DNA of 64,000 bases from positions 2,232,001 to 2,296,000 of the forward strand of contig NZ_CP094516.1 in the NCBI RefSeq assembly GCF_029909975.1. The letters run 5' to 3'. The stretch is from Bradyrhizobium sp. ISRA430 (GTDB lineage: Bacteria; Pseudomonadota; Alphaproteobacteria; Rhizobiales; Xanthobacteraceae). Made by a program: the position numbers and the translations under genes. This document shows positions 33,414-42,281 of the stretch, piece by piece; the stretch's first letter is position 1; each line of letters starts with the position of its first letter. The notes below the pieces were generated by a model. That model was not told the DNA's origin. It saw nothing but the letters and a program-made list of their open reading frames with translations, and searched no databases.

Positions 33414-34673
33414 TCAGGTGTAGCCCTTGCTCTTCTTCCACTCGGCTTCGAGCTCGAAGATAGTCTTCCAGTCGCCGGCTTTCACCTCCGGCACATAGGG
33501 CTCCTGCGGAATCGTGGTGCCCCAGCCGATGGCGTAGCCGACCAGCGTGTGATCCTCGGCGCGCATCGTCACGGTCCCGTCGGCGCCGAACGGGCACTTG
33601 ATCGTAAGGCCCGCCAGTGCTTCGGCAAGCTTCTTGCCGTCAGCGGAGTTCGCCTTTTTCGCGGCTTCCGCCATCAGCATGACCGCGGTCGCGTTCTCCC
33701 ACGACCAGTTGGTCGGATATTCGCTGTACTTCGCCTTGTAGGCATCGCCCCACGCCGCATTCTCCGGCGTCGCCGGAAACGTCTTGATGTAGCGGTTGCC
33801 CGAGTGAATGCCCTTCGGCAGGTTCTTCACGACGGTGAGCGCGGTGTAGTCGGCCATGTTGACCGCGAACACCTCCATCTGGCCGAACATCGCGTAGATG
33901 TTGGCCTGGTCGATATAGGAGGTGAGATCGCCGCCCCACAGGCAGGAGTACAGCGCCTGCGGCTTCGCCTGCAGAATCTTCGTCACCACCTCGGTGTAGT
34001 CGGGCTGGAACAGTTTTGGCCAGGATTCGCTGATGATCTCGACGTCCGGCGCAAAGCGCTTCAGGTACAGCGTGAACTCGGCCGTCGTGTCGCGGCCATA
34101 CGCATAGTCTGGCGAGCATGTCGCCCACTTCTTCAGACCCTTGGCCTTGGCGATCGCGGCGGCATAGCTGCCGCCGACGATGGAGTCGTGCACGCCCTGC
34201 CGCGCGGTGCGGAAGGCGTTCGGAATGCGCTGCTTGGGATCGGCGGTGAGCGCCGATGTCTCGGAATTGGTGTGGATGCAGAACACGCCGAGATCGCGCG
34301 CGACCTCATGCACCGCAAAGGCGCCGGAGGAAGCTTCCGCATCGATCAGCAGCTCGCAGCCATCGGTGTTGACGAGTTCGCGCGCGACGCGCGCGGCTTC
34401 CTGCGGCTGTCCCTTGGAGTCGCGGATCACCATCTCGATCTGGCGGCCGGCAAGGCCGCCGCCGGCGTTGACCTTCTCGACCTCGAGCATCACGGCATTG
34501 CGCGACGACGTGCCGAGCTGCGCCACGCGGCCCGATAGGATCGTCGGCATGCCGATCTTGATGGTCTTGGCCTGGGCGCGCGCCACCCAGGGCGCGGCAA
34601 CAGTCATCGCACCGGCGCCCATCAGCGCCAGCGTTGAACGGCGGCTGATGCCCGGCCTGCGGGTTCTCGTCAT
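33414..34673 (-). CDS. LivK-type periplasmic binding protein with Tat-like signal
   Basis: 419 residues. The N-terminus has a twin-arginine pattern (SRRSTLALMGAG) and a cleavage-like ARAQA, so export in folded form is possible. The mature part starts KTIKIGMPTILSGRVAQLG and follows the type 1 periplasmic fold of HAAT importers (AGGGLAGRQIEMVIRD, YSCLWGGDLTSYIDQA). It is the first gene of the importer operon and divergent from the acyl-CoA ligase. The ligand is unknown; the neighbourhood suggests an organic acid or aromatic compound. Confidence 0.9.
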   Translation of the reverse strand: MTRTRRPGISRRSTLALMGAGAMTVAAPWVARAQAKTIKIGMPTILSGRVAQLGTSSRNAVMLEVEKVNAGGGLAGRQIEMVIRDSKGQPQEAARVARELVNTDGCELLIDAEASSGAFAVHEVARDLGVFCIHTNSETSALTADPKQRIPNAFRTARQGVHDSIVGGSYAAAIAKAKGLKKWATCSPDYAYGRDTTAEFTLYLKRFAPDVEIISESWPKLFQPDYTEVVTKILQAKPQALYSCLWGGDLTSYIDQANIYAMFGQMEVFAVNMADYTALTVVKNLPKGIHSGNRYIKTFPATPENAAWGDAYKAKYSEYPTNWSWENATAVMLMAEAAKKANSADGKKLAEALAGLTIKCPFGADGTVTMRAEDHTLVGYAIGWGTTIPQEPYVPEVKAGDWKTIFELEAEWKKSKGYT

Positions 34674-34714
34674 TCTTCCCTCCCTCTGTCGGGTCGGCGT
34701 TTCCTGTCCCTTGC

Positions 34715-34734
34715 CGGAGATCGTCTCGTCTCCG
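34715..34734. promoter_or_regulatory. Inverted repeat CGGAGA-N8-TCTCCG in divergent promoter
   Basis: A 6-bp inverted repeat between the divergent importer and ligase operons, a natural place for an operator of the TetR-type regulator encoded after the ligase. Confidence 0.35.
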
Positions 34735-34779
34735 TGTTCCCAACAATTTCAGAGCGCAGGGGGTGACGTCAAGCCAAAG

Positions 34780-36339
34780 ATGAATTACGAGTCAGAATTC
34801 ATCACGGAGGAAGCGAGGCCAGCGACCGGCCCAAAACGCGCGCAAATGATCAATCTGTCGAGCTTCATCGCCTTTCATGCCCGGCGGACGCCGGACCGGC
34901 CTGCGCTGAAATACAGCGGCGAGGAGATTTCCTACGCGACCTTCGACGCGCGCATCCGGCAAGTGGCCGGCTGGCTGGCCGCACAGGGCATTGGCGCCAG
35001 CGATGTCGTGGCCGTCCTGATGAAGAACAGCGCGGCCTTCCTCGAGCTGGTCTTTGCCACCAGCCATATCGGCGCCGTGTTCCTGCCGATCAACTTCCGC
35101 CTCTCCCGCGACGAGGTCGGCTACATCGCAGGCAATGCCGGGGCGCAGCTTCTGATCGTCGATGAGGAATTGGCTGCGAACGCCACAGGCGCGACGATCG
35201 TCGTGCTCGATGAGGCCGCACAGCGGAGCGTCACGCACCTTGCACACGGCGCGTCACCGGCGCCGATGCATGTCCGCGCGCCATCCGACCTGATGCGGCT
35301 GATGTACACCTCGGGCACCACCGACCGTCCCAAGGGGGTGATGCTCTCTTACGACAATTTCTACTGGAAGTCGGCCGACCAGACCATCGCACTGGGCCTC
35401 AGCGCCGACACCCGGCTTCTCGTCGTCGGCCCGCTCTATCACGTCGGAGCGCTCGATCTGCCCGGCATCGCCGTGCTCTGGCACGGCGGCTTCATCGCCA
35501 TCCAGCGCAATTTCGAGCCGGAGGCGGCGCTCGCGGCTATTGCCGAAGATAGGCTCAATGCGGCCTGGTTGGCGCCGGTCATGACCACTGCGATCCTCAC
35601 CTGCCCCACCCGCGACCGCTACGACGTCTCCAGCCTGAAATGGGCGATCGGCGGCGGTGAGAAGACGCCGGAGGTTCGAATCCGCGCCTTCTCCGAATTC
35701 TTTCGCAATGCGCGCTACATCGATGCCTATGGCCTCACCGAGACGGTGGGTGGCGACACCTTCATGGACGCCGGCCGCGAGATCGAGAAGATCGGCTCGA
35801 CGGGCCGCACCATTGCCCATGTCGAGATCGAAATCCGCGACGAGGCCGGCAAGACGCTGCCACCGAACGTCAATGGCGAGATCTGCCTGCGCGGGCCGAA
35901 GATCACGCGCGGCTACTGGAAGGATCCGGAGAAGACGGCTTCGGCCTTCTTCGGCGACTGGTTCCGCAGCGGCGATGTCGGCTATCTCGACGACGATGGC
36001 TTTCTGTACCTGACTGACCGCAAGAAAGACATGATCATCTCCGGCGGCGAGAACATCGCTTCCTCCGAGGTCGAGCGCGTCATCTACGAACTATCAGAGG
36101 TGCGCGAGGTCGCGGTGATCGGCCTGCGCGATGCGCGCTGGGGCGAGAAGCCGGTCGCAATCGTCGTGCTGGCCGAAGGCGCGAGCCTCGAACTCCCTGC
36201 CCTCATCGAGCACTGCCGCGCGCGGCTTGCAAGCTTCAAGGTGCCGAAAGAGCTCGTCATCCGCGACAGCCTGCCGCGCAACCCATCAGGCAAGATCCTC
36301 AAGCGCGTGCTGCGCGCCGAGCTGGAGACCTCCGAATGA
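34780..36339 (+). CDS. AMP-forming acyl-CoA synthetase
   Basis: 519 residues from ATG 34780; an alternative start at 34846 (MINLSSFIAFHA) also fits the family and neither has a strong ribosome site. The adenylate-forming P-loop appears as MYTSGTTDRPKGV; YGLTETVGGD, the RSGDVGYLDDDGFLYLTDR hinge and the catalytic C-terminal Lys in NPSGKILKR follow. It activates a carboxylic acid with ATP and CoA. Divergent from a Liv-type importer and coupled by ATGA to a TetR regulator, it likely activates the imported acid or the product of the nearby monooxygenase. Confidence 0.92.
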   Translation: MNYESEFITEEARPATGPKRAQMINLSSFIAFHARRTPDRPALKYSGEEISYATFDARIRQVAGWLAAQGIGASDVVAVLMKNSAAFLELVFATSHIGAVFLPINFRLSRDEVGYIAGNAGAQLLIVDEELAANATGATIVVLDEAAQRSVTHLAHGASPAPMHVRAPSDLMRLMYTSGTTDRPKGVMLSYDNFYWKSADQTIALGLSADTRLLVVGPLYHVGALDLPGIAVLWHGGFIAIQRNFEPEAALAAIAEDRLNAAWLAPVMTTAILTCPTRDRYDVSSLKWAIGGGEKTPEVRIRAFSEFFRNARYIDAYGLTETVGGDTFMDAGREIEKIGSTGRTIAHVEIEIRDEAGKTLPPNVNGEICLRGPKITRGYWKDPEKTASAFFGDWFRSGDVGYLDDDGFLYLTDRKKDMIISGGENIASSEVERVIYELSEVREVAVIGLRDARWGEKPVAIVVLAEGASLELPALIEHCRARLASFKVPKELVIRDSLPRNPSGKILKRVLRAELETSE

Positions 36340-36983
36340 TGCAAGCAGACGCGACCGCAAAGGTGACGAAGCTCAACCGCGTCGAGCGCAACGCCTGGAC
36401 CAAGCAGAAGATCTTCGAGGCCGCGACCAAGGTCGTCGGCAAATATGGCTATGCCGAAGCCTCGGTCGCCCGTATCACCGAACAGGCCGGTGTCGCGCAA
36501 GGCACGTTCTACAATCATTTCGAGAACCGCCAGGAGCTGCTCGACCAGCTCCTGCCCAAGATCGGCCTCGACATGGTCGAGTTCATCCGCGCCCGCACGG
36601 GCACCGCGCATGCGGCGCGGCAGGAGATCGAACGCTTCGCGGCCTTCTTCGACTTCATCCGCGAGGTTCCGGAATTTTTGCGCATCCTCAACGAGGCCGA
36701 ATTCTTCGCGCCCAGCGGCTACCAGAAGCATCTCGATAATATCTCGACTGCGTATGTGCGCATCCTGCGGCGCGCGAGGCTCGCCGGCGCGATCGAGGAC
36801 TATAGCGACGAAGAGTTCGAGGCCATCGTCCACATGCTGATGGGCTCGCGCGGCTATCTCAGCCGGCGCTACTCCTATTCGGCCGATGGCGTCACTGCCG
36901 TGCCCGATCACGTCATCTCCGCCTATCGCAAACTGATGACGCGCGGCCTCTTCAATGCCCCCGGGGATCAGGACAAGCCATGA
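36336..36983 (+). CDS. TetR/AcrR-family regulator
   Basis: 215 residues. The helix-turn-helix lies at about residues 22-65 (ASVARITEQAGVAQGTFYNH, FENRQELLDQLLP). The C-terminal ligand-binding part is helical with no further recognisable motif. It overlaps the ligase by 4 bases and the monooxygenase start by 4 bases, so all three are co-transcribed. It probably represses this operon and perhaps the divergent importer, with an acyl-CoA or ketone as inducer. Confidence 0.9.
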   Translation: MMQADATAKVTKLNRVERNAWTKQKIFEAATKVVGKYGYAEASVARITEQAGVAQGTFYNHFENRQELLDQLLPKIGLDMVEFIRARTGTAHAARQEIERFAAFFDFIREVPEFLRILNEAEFFAPSGYQKHLDNISTAYVRILRRARLAGAIEDYSDEEFEAIVHMLMGSRGYLSRRYSYSADGVTAVPDHVISAYRKLMTRGLFNAPGDQDKP

Positions 36984-38890
36984 ACATCGAGTCTCCGCAC
37001 AAGCCGCTCGACCTCGCCTCGACCATCGCCGAGGGCGATATCCGCTGCCTGCTGATGGTGCTCGTGCACATGACGGGCGATGAGCGCTGGCTCGAGCCGC
37101 CCTATTTGCCCAAGCGCGACATCCGCCTCATTCCCGATCCCGATGCCGGCGTGCCGGAGAACGTACAGGACGAAATCCGCGCCGCCGTCGTCAAACTTTT
37201 CGCCAACGGCACGCCGAAGCCGGTCATCACCGACCCCGGCGAGGAGCTGCTGCTGAGGATGATGCGCGCCTGCCTCGGCGAGAACGTCGCGCCGGAATAT
37301 GCGCCCTTGATGCGCGAGGAGATGGGCTTTGTGCCGCGCGATGCGCGCTGGACCCACCGTCCTTCCGATCAGAAGCTCGCGCAGCAGCATGTGCTGATCG
37401 TCGGCGCCGGCGTCTGCGCCATCGCGCTTGGCGTGGCCCTCGGTCATCTCGGCATCCCCTATACCATCGTCGAGAAGAACGACGAACTCGGCGGCACCTG
37501 GTGGATCAACCGCTATCCCGGCTGCGGCGTCGATACGCCGAACCATTCCTATTCCTATTCCTTCGGCTCGCGCAACGCGTGGACGCGCTATTTCTGCCCG
37601 CGCGAAGAATTGCTCGGATATCTTCTGAAAGTCGCCGACGAATACGGCATCCGCAATCATCTGCGTGTCAACACGGAGCTCACCTCATCGCACTGGGACG
37701 AAGGCAAGCGTCGCTGGATCTCCACGCTCAAGACCAAAAATGGCGAGGAGACTTTCGAATCCACCGCGCTGGTCAGCGCGATCGGCCAGCTCAACGATCC
37801 CTCCCGCGCCCGTTTCAAGGGTGAGGAGGATTTTAAGGGAACGATCCTGCACTCGGCGCTGTGGTCGAGTGACATCGAGCTTGACGGCAAACATGTCGCC
37901 GTGATCGGCACCGGAGCGACATCGATGCAGCTCGTGCCGTCAATCGCCGGCCGGGTCGCCTCGGTCACGGTCTATCAGCGCACCGCGCAATGGGCGCGCC
38001 CGGTGAAGGGCTATTCCGATCCAATCACCGAAGGCGCGCGCTGGCTGCTCGCCCATCTGCCGTTCTATGTGCAGTGGTATCGCTTCAACATGTTCTGGCG
38101 CTACGGCGATGGGCTGTTGCCCTTCCTGCGCAAGGACCCGGCCTGGCCGTATCCGGAGCGCGCGGTCAACAAGGGCAATGACCGCCACCGCCAGGAGCTG
38201 ACCGAGTTCATCCTGACCGAGCTGAGGGACCGTCCAGACCTGATCGCGAAATGCGTGCCAACTTATCCTCCTTACGGCAAGCGAATCCTGCTCGACAACA
38301 ATTGGTTCAAGACCTTGACGCGGGCGAATGTCGAGCTCGTCACCGACGCGATCGACCATTTCGACCAGGGCGGCATCGTCACCGCAGACGGCGAGCATCG
38401 CCCCGCCGACATCATCGTGATCGCGACCGGCTTCAAGGTCACGGAGATGGCGGCCCGTCTCAACATCAGGGGCCGCGACAGCAAAGACTTGAGCGACGCC
38501 TGGGGCAACGACAACCCGACCGCGTTTCTTGGCCTCACCGTGCCGGGCTTTCCGAACTTCTTCTGCATGCTCGGCCCCAACTCCGGTCCCGCTCATGGCG
38601 GCAGCGTCATCTTCCAGTCTGAATGCCAGAGCCGCTACATCTCCGCGTGCCTCGTCGACATGATCGAGCACGACGTCGCCGCTATCGACGTTCGCCAGGA
38701 TGTGCTCGACGACTACGTCCGCAAGGTCGACGCCGAGCACGAGGCGATGATCTGGACCCATCCGGGCATGACCACCTACTACCGCAACAAGAGCGGCCGC
38801 GTGTTCTCGGCCATGCCGTGGCGCTTCGTCGACTACTGGCGCATGACGCACGACCCGGATCTCGGGCAGTACAAGCTGACGAAGGGGTGA
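36980..38890 (+). CDS. Type I Baeyer-Villiger-like flavin monooxygenase
   Basis: 636 residues with two Rossmann motifs: GAGVCA at about residue 140 (the last Gly is Ala) and VIGTGATSMQL near 305. The Baeyer-Villiger fingerprint F-x-G-x3-H-x3-W is present as FKGTILHSALW, ending in Ser where Pro or Asp is usual. The ~135-residue extension before the first FAD motif and the total length recall 4-hydroxyacetophenone monooxygenase (about 640 residues). Such enzymes insert oxygen next to a ketone with NADPH and O2, giving esters whose acids could be activated by the adjacent ligase. Substrate not known. Confidence 0.88.
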   Translation: MNIESPHKPLDLASTIAEGDIRCLLMVLVHMTGDERWLEPPYLPKRDIRLIPDPDAGVPENVQDEIRAAVVKLFANGTPKPVITDPGEELLLRMMRACLGENVAPEYAPLMREEMGFVPRDARWTHRPSDQKLAQQHVLIVGAGVCAIALGVALGHLGIPYTIVEKNDELGGTWWINRYPGCGVDTPNHSYSYSFGSRNAWTRYFCPREELLGYLLKVADEYGIRNHLRVNTELTSSHWDEGKRRWISTLKTKNGEETFESTALVSAIGQLNDPSRARFKGEEDFKGTILHSALWSSDIELDGKHVAVIGTGATSMQLVPSIAGRVASVTVYQRTAQWARPVKGYSDPITEGARWLLAHLPFYVQWYRFNMFWRYGDGLLPFLRKDPAWPYPERAVNKGNDRHRQELTEFILTELRDRPDLIAKCVPTYPPYGKRILLDNNWFKTLTRANVELVTDAIDHFDQGGIVTADGEHRPADIIVIATGFKVTEMAARLNIRGRDSKDLSDAWGNDNPTAFLGLTVPGFPNFFCMLGPNSGPAHGGSVIFQSECQSRYISACLVDMIEHDVAAIDVRQDVLDDYVRKVDAEHEAMIWTHPGMTTYYRNKSGRVFSAMPWRFVDYWRMTHDPDLGQYKLTKG

Positions 38891-38940
38891 TCCACCTGTC
38901 CACGGAGATTTGCCGAAGTGGTAGCGTTCACTCTCACCAT

Positions 38941-38997
38941 CGTCATTGCGAGCCAACGGGGCCGCGCTTCGCGCGGACCCGTTGGCTCGCAATGACG
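38941..38997. repeat. 57-bp near-perfect inverted repeat
   Basis: The arms CGTCATTGCGAGCCAACGGG (38941-38960) and its exact complement (38978-38997) enclose a smaller CCGCGC/GCGCGG stem with a TTC loop. It lies 50 bases after the monooxygenase stop and may act as a terminator, but CATTGCGAG-type palindromes are also a dispersed repeat family in Bradyrhizobium. Confidence 0.75.
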
Positions 38998-39059
38998 GAG
39001 CTTGCTGCGCTCACCTTTGCACATTGCTAACAGCGCGGCGTGCTCGAAAGGAGCCCACC

Positions 39060-39695
39060 ATGCCCAAGCCGCACGTCCGCATCTACACCGACTACAAAAG
39101 CCCGTACGCATTCGTCGCCAACAAGCGCCTGTTCGAGCTCGAGGAAAAACACGGCGTCGAGCTGGAATGGCTGCCCTACACGCTACGTGTCGCCGAATTC
39201 ATGGGAACGGTCGAGGAGCGAACGCCGCATTTCTGGCGCAAGGTACGTTACGCCTATATGGACGCGCGCCGCTTTGCCAATGCGCAAGGCCTCACCATGA
39301 AAGGCCCGCGACGGATCTACGACGCCTTCTACTCAAGCGTCGGCATGCTGTTCGCGCAAGCCAATGGCTTCTTTCGTCCCTATCACGACACGGTGTTCCA
39401 CCGCTTCTGGAGACACGAGCTCGAGATCGACGATGTCTCCGAAATCGCCGCTGTCATCACCGCGTGCGGCGGTTCGGCCGGCGCGTTCGAAGACTACGTC
39501 AACGGCCCTGCCCGCGCCGAGCATGATCGCATCATCGACGAGGCCGAAGCGCTCGGCGTGTTCGGCGTACCCACCATGATGTTCAATGGCGAGCTGTTCT
39601 GGGGCGGCGATCGCATCGACATGCTGATCGAGCGCATCCACAGGCCGGAGACGATCGAGACCGCACTGGGGAGCCGGTATCGAAAGCCCGCGTAG
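39060..39695 (+). CDS. 2-hydroxychromene-2-carboxylate isomerase-like (DsbA-fold) protein
   Basis: 211 residues from ATG 39060 with AAGGAG six bases upstream. The thioredoxin-like, GST-kappa-type fold of the HCCA isomerase/DsbA family is indicated by the N-terminal RIYTDYKSPYAFVANKRLFE and the C-terminal GVFGVPTMMFNGELFWGGDR. There is no CxxC, so it is not a disulfide oxidoreductase. Family members isomerise ring-cleavage products in a glutathione-dependent way. Placed after the ligase-monooxygenase genes, it may take part in the same aromatic or cyclic-ketone pathway; a ~170-base gap with a large hairpin suggests separate transcription. Confidence 0.82.
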   Translation: MPKPHVRIYTDYKSPYAFVANKRLFELEEKHGVELEWLPYTLRVAEFMGTVEERTPHFWRKVRYAYMDARRFANAQGLTMKGPRRIYDAFYSSVGMLFAQANGFFRPYHDTVFHRFWRHELEIDDVSEIAAVITACGGSAGAFEDYVNGPARAEHDRIIDEAEALGVFGVPTMMFNGELFWGGDRIDMLIERIHRPETIETALGSRYRKPA

Positions 39696-39755
39696 CCGCT
39701 CCAGCATCGCTTTGGCCTATATGGATACGATCAATCAATTGACCGTGCCCAGCGA

Positions 39756-40199
39756 TCAGCCTTGCACGTCCGTGCTCGCGCACGGAAGACGTTCGAAGAC
39801 TACGTCCAGGACGGTCAGCATCCGCGCGTGATGACCCGGCGTCTGAAACTCGATCGCCTGGCCGACGGATAGTCCTATCAGAGCCGCGCCGACCGGCGTC
39901 AGCACTGAAATCCGTCCCTGCGAAATGTCGGCTTCGTGCGGATAGACCAGGAGCACCCCTCGGACATCGCCGGTGCTCTCGTCGCGATAGCTGACCCTCG
40001 AACCCATCCGCACCACGCCAGACAGGTCGCTGTCATCGGGCACGACATTAGCGCGCTCCATCTCACGCGCGAGAAACTGCGCCACGCGCGGGAAAATCTC
40101 CATGCTGGAGTTCGCCAGCGCGTTCAATCGGCGCATCTCGTCTGTTGTTACCAGGATAGACGGGAGTTCAGATCCGGTCGCGGACTTCTTCGGTTTCAT
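39756..40199 (-). CDS. GreA/GreB C-terminal-domain (Rnk-like) protein 1
   Basis: 147 residues from ATG 40197-40199. The C-terminal half matches the GreA/GreB FKBP-like domain: VRMGSRVSYRDESTGDVRGV, VYPHEADISQGRISVLTPVG, AALIGLSVGQAIEFQTPG. The N-terminal part is short and helical, too short for the acidic coiled-coil hairpin of true Gre factors, as in Rnk. Rnk-type proteins bind RNA polymerase and alter nucleotide-kinase expression; here the role is not known. Followed upstream by a diverged paralogue (40219-40689) in the same direction. Confidence 0.82.
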   Translation of the reverse strand: MKPKKSATGSELPSILVTTDEMRRLNALANSSMEIFPRVAQFLAREMERANVVPDDSDLSGVVRMGSRVSYRDESTGDVRGVLLVYPHEADISQGRISVLTPVGAALIGLSVGQAIEFQTPGHHARMLTVLDVVFERLPCASTDVQG

Positions 40200-40218
40200 T
40201 GCGGTCCTCAATTCGCAG

Positions 40219-40689
40219 TTAGGCGGCGGTCGGTCCCGGATCATCGTCGATCGGATCGTTCCTTGTGAATTCAGAGGCGCGAAACAGCGGGACCACGTTG
40301 GGCCCGGACCTCCTCACGCTTTGGACCCTGACGAGATTCAGGCAGCCGGCGACGAAATATGGCATCTGATCGTCGACGCGCAGACCGATCAATGCTGCGC
40401 CCAGCGACGACAGGACGGATATTCGGGCGGAATCTACGCTGCGATCTTCTGGCCAGACCAACCGGACCATCCTTCGTGGCACGCCCCAATTCGTCCAGTA
40501 GGTGATCCAGGACCCGATCGTCACGATCGAGTCGATGTCGCGTGCGTCGTCCGGAACGATCTCGGCGCGGCTGATCTCGCCCATAAGGAAGATCGCATCC
40601 ATGTCCCCTCGCTGCACGGCTGCGCGCGCAAGCTGCTCCAGGCGGGGATAGTCGGATACTGGCAGTGCAATCTTGGGAAGAGGCAACAC
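40219..40689 (-). CDS. GreA/GreB C-terminal-domain (Rnk-like) protein 2
   Basis: 156 residues from GTG 40687-40689, chosen because AAGGAG lies six bases upstream; an ATG at 40711-40713 is in frame but worse placed. It resembles its neighbour in VTIGSWITYWTNWGVPRRMV, ARISVLSSLGAALIGLRVDD, but has lost some Gly/Pro residues and ends in a longer tail. The pair probably arose by tandem duplication. Nineteen bases separate the two genes. Confidence 0.75.
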   Translation of the reverse strand: MLPLPKIALPVSDYPRLEQLARAAVQRGDMDAIFLMGEISRAEIVPDDARDIDSIVTIGSWITYWTNWGVPRRMVRLVWPEDRSVDSARISVLSSLGAALIGLRVDDQMPYFVAGCLNLVRVQSVRRSGPNVVPLFRASEFTRNDPIDDDPGPTAA

Positions 40690-41023
40690 GGCACACTCCT
40701 TCGCGCAAGGCATCGCGCTCCCGGATGGAAGCCGCGAACTCGAATTGTGTACGAAAGGAACGCCCGGACGGCGCAACCAGCCGTCCGGCTAAACGCCTGC
40801 GTGGAGGCGGCCGGCGTGCAGACAGAAGCGCGCTACGCGCGGATCAATGTCGACGACATAGGTCATGGCGCGATGAACATAGTGCCTTATCGCGCCGACG
40901 ACATTGCGGCGAAAGCGCGCATGCATTATCGCGCGTCGCGCTCTCGTGCGGCTTCCGGGTTGCATTCGGCGCGCGCGCAGCGCGCTCCGGAATTCGCGGC
41001 GGAAAATTCGTCTCGCGGCATGA
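40690..41023. other. Intergenic region upstream of the Gre-like pair
   Basis: 334 bases between the ald stop and the Gre-like pair. I see no convincing gene. It is full of GCGC/CGCG runs and carries two copies of TTATCGCGC (near 40883 and 40927). It should contain the promoter of the Gre-like genes, but no clear -35/-10 or FNR-type site was found. Confidence 0.6.
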
Positions 41024-42139
41024 CTATGCCGCCAGTCCGCTCTCCGGTGGAGCGAACTCCAGCCCGAGACTGTCGGCCACCGCTTTGTTGGTGATGCGGC
41101 CGCGATGCACGTTCAGCCCGCTCCGCAGATGCGGATTTTCCAGCACCGCGGCAAAACCCTTGCTCGCGAGCATCAAGCCGAACGGCAGCGTCGCGTTGTT
41201 CAGCGCCTGGCTCGACGTCACCGGCACCGAGCCCGGCATGTTGGCGACGCAATAGTGCACGATGCCGTCGATCTCGTAGGTCGGATCAGTGTGCGTGGTC
41301 GGATGCGATGTCTCGAAGCAGCCGCCCTGGTCGATCGCGACGTCCACCAGCACGGCGCCCGGCTTCATCGATTTCAGCATCGCGCGCGTGACGAGTTTTG
41401 GCGCGCTGGCCCCGGGCACCAGCACGGCGCCGATCACCACGTCGGCGGCGAACACCTCGTCTTCAACCGTCTCGATGGTCGAAAAGCGGGTGCGCACCCG
41501 TCCGAGGAAGAGATCATCCAGTTCGCGCAGCCGAGAAATGGAGCGGTCGATCACCGTGACTTCGGCACCGAGCCCTGCCGCCATGCGCGCGGCCTGCGTT
41601 CCGACGACGCCGCCGCCGAGCACGACGAGCCGCGCGGGCTGCACGCCGGGCACGCCGCCAAGCAGCAAGCCGCGCCCGCCGGCCGAACGTTTGAGCGCGG
41701 CGCCGGCGGCCTCGATGGCGAGGCGGCCGGCGACTTCGCTCATCGGCGCGAGCAGCGGGAGGTGGCCGTCCGCGTCCGTGACGGTTTCATAGGCGATCGC
41801 GGTGCAGCCGGAAGCGAGCAAGCCCTTGGCCTGTTCGGGATCCGGCGCGAGATGGAGATAAGTGAAGAGGATCTGGTTTTCGCGAAGCTGCACCCATTCG
41901 CTCTTCTGAGGCTCCTTCACCTTCACGATCATATCGGACCTGGCAAAGATGTCGCGAGCGCTCTCCGCAATCGCGGCTCCTGCCCGCCGATAGACCTCGT
42001 CGGAAGCGCCGATGCCGCTGCCCGCGCCGGTCTCGACCATGACCTGATGCCCGGCCGCGACATATTCGCGGACGGCGCCCGGTGTGAGCCCGACGCGATA
42101 TTCCTGCACCTTGATCTCCCGGGGGACACCGACGCGCAT
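41024..42139 (-). CDS. ald: Alanine dehydrogenase
   Basis: 371 residues from ATG 42137-42139 (MRVGVPREIKVQEYRVGLTP), the standard start of Ald. It reversibly deaminates L-alanine to pyruvate with NAD+. Visible parts are VKVKEPQKSEW with the substrate-binding Lys, FTYLHLAPDPEQ with the catalytic His, and the nucleotide-binding LGGGVVGTQAARMAAGLGAEV. Length is normal. It is divergent from an Lrp-type regulator, the usual arrangement in rhizobia where AldR-like proteins control ald with alanine as ligand. Confidence 0.96.
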   Translation of the reverse strand: MRVGVPREIKVQEYRVGLTPGAVREYVAAGHQVMVETGAGSGIGASDEVYRRAGAAIAESARDIFARSDMIVKVKEPQKSEWVQLRENQILFTYLHLAPDPEQAKGLLASGCTAIAYETVTDADGHLPLLAPMSEVAGRLAIEAAGAALKRSAGGRGLLLGGVPGVQPARLVVLGGGVVGTQAARMAAGLGAEVTVIDRSISRLRELDDLFLGRVRTRFSTIETVEDEVFAADVVIGAVLVPGASAPKLVTRAMLKSMKPGAVLVDVAIDQGGCFETSHPTTHTDPTYEIDGIVHYCVANMPGSVPVTSSQALNNATLPFGLMLASKGFAAVLENPHLRSGLNVHRGRITNKAVADSLGLEFAPPESGLAA

Positions 42140-42281
42140 CGCAAGCTCCTTGGCCAATATGCTGATTCCTTGTTCATCGTAGCGGCAGGTGCGGTTTGGT
42201 TTCGTGCAAATATCCGCTAGTTTTGCCATCCTGGCGCCGGTTTCCGGCGCGGCTGCACCCTTTCACGCTGGAAACGAAACC

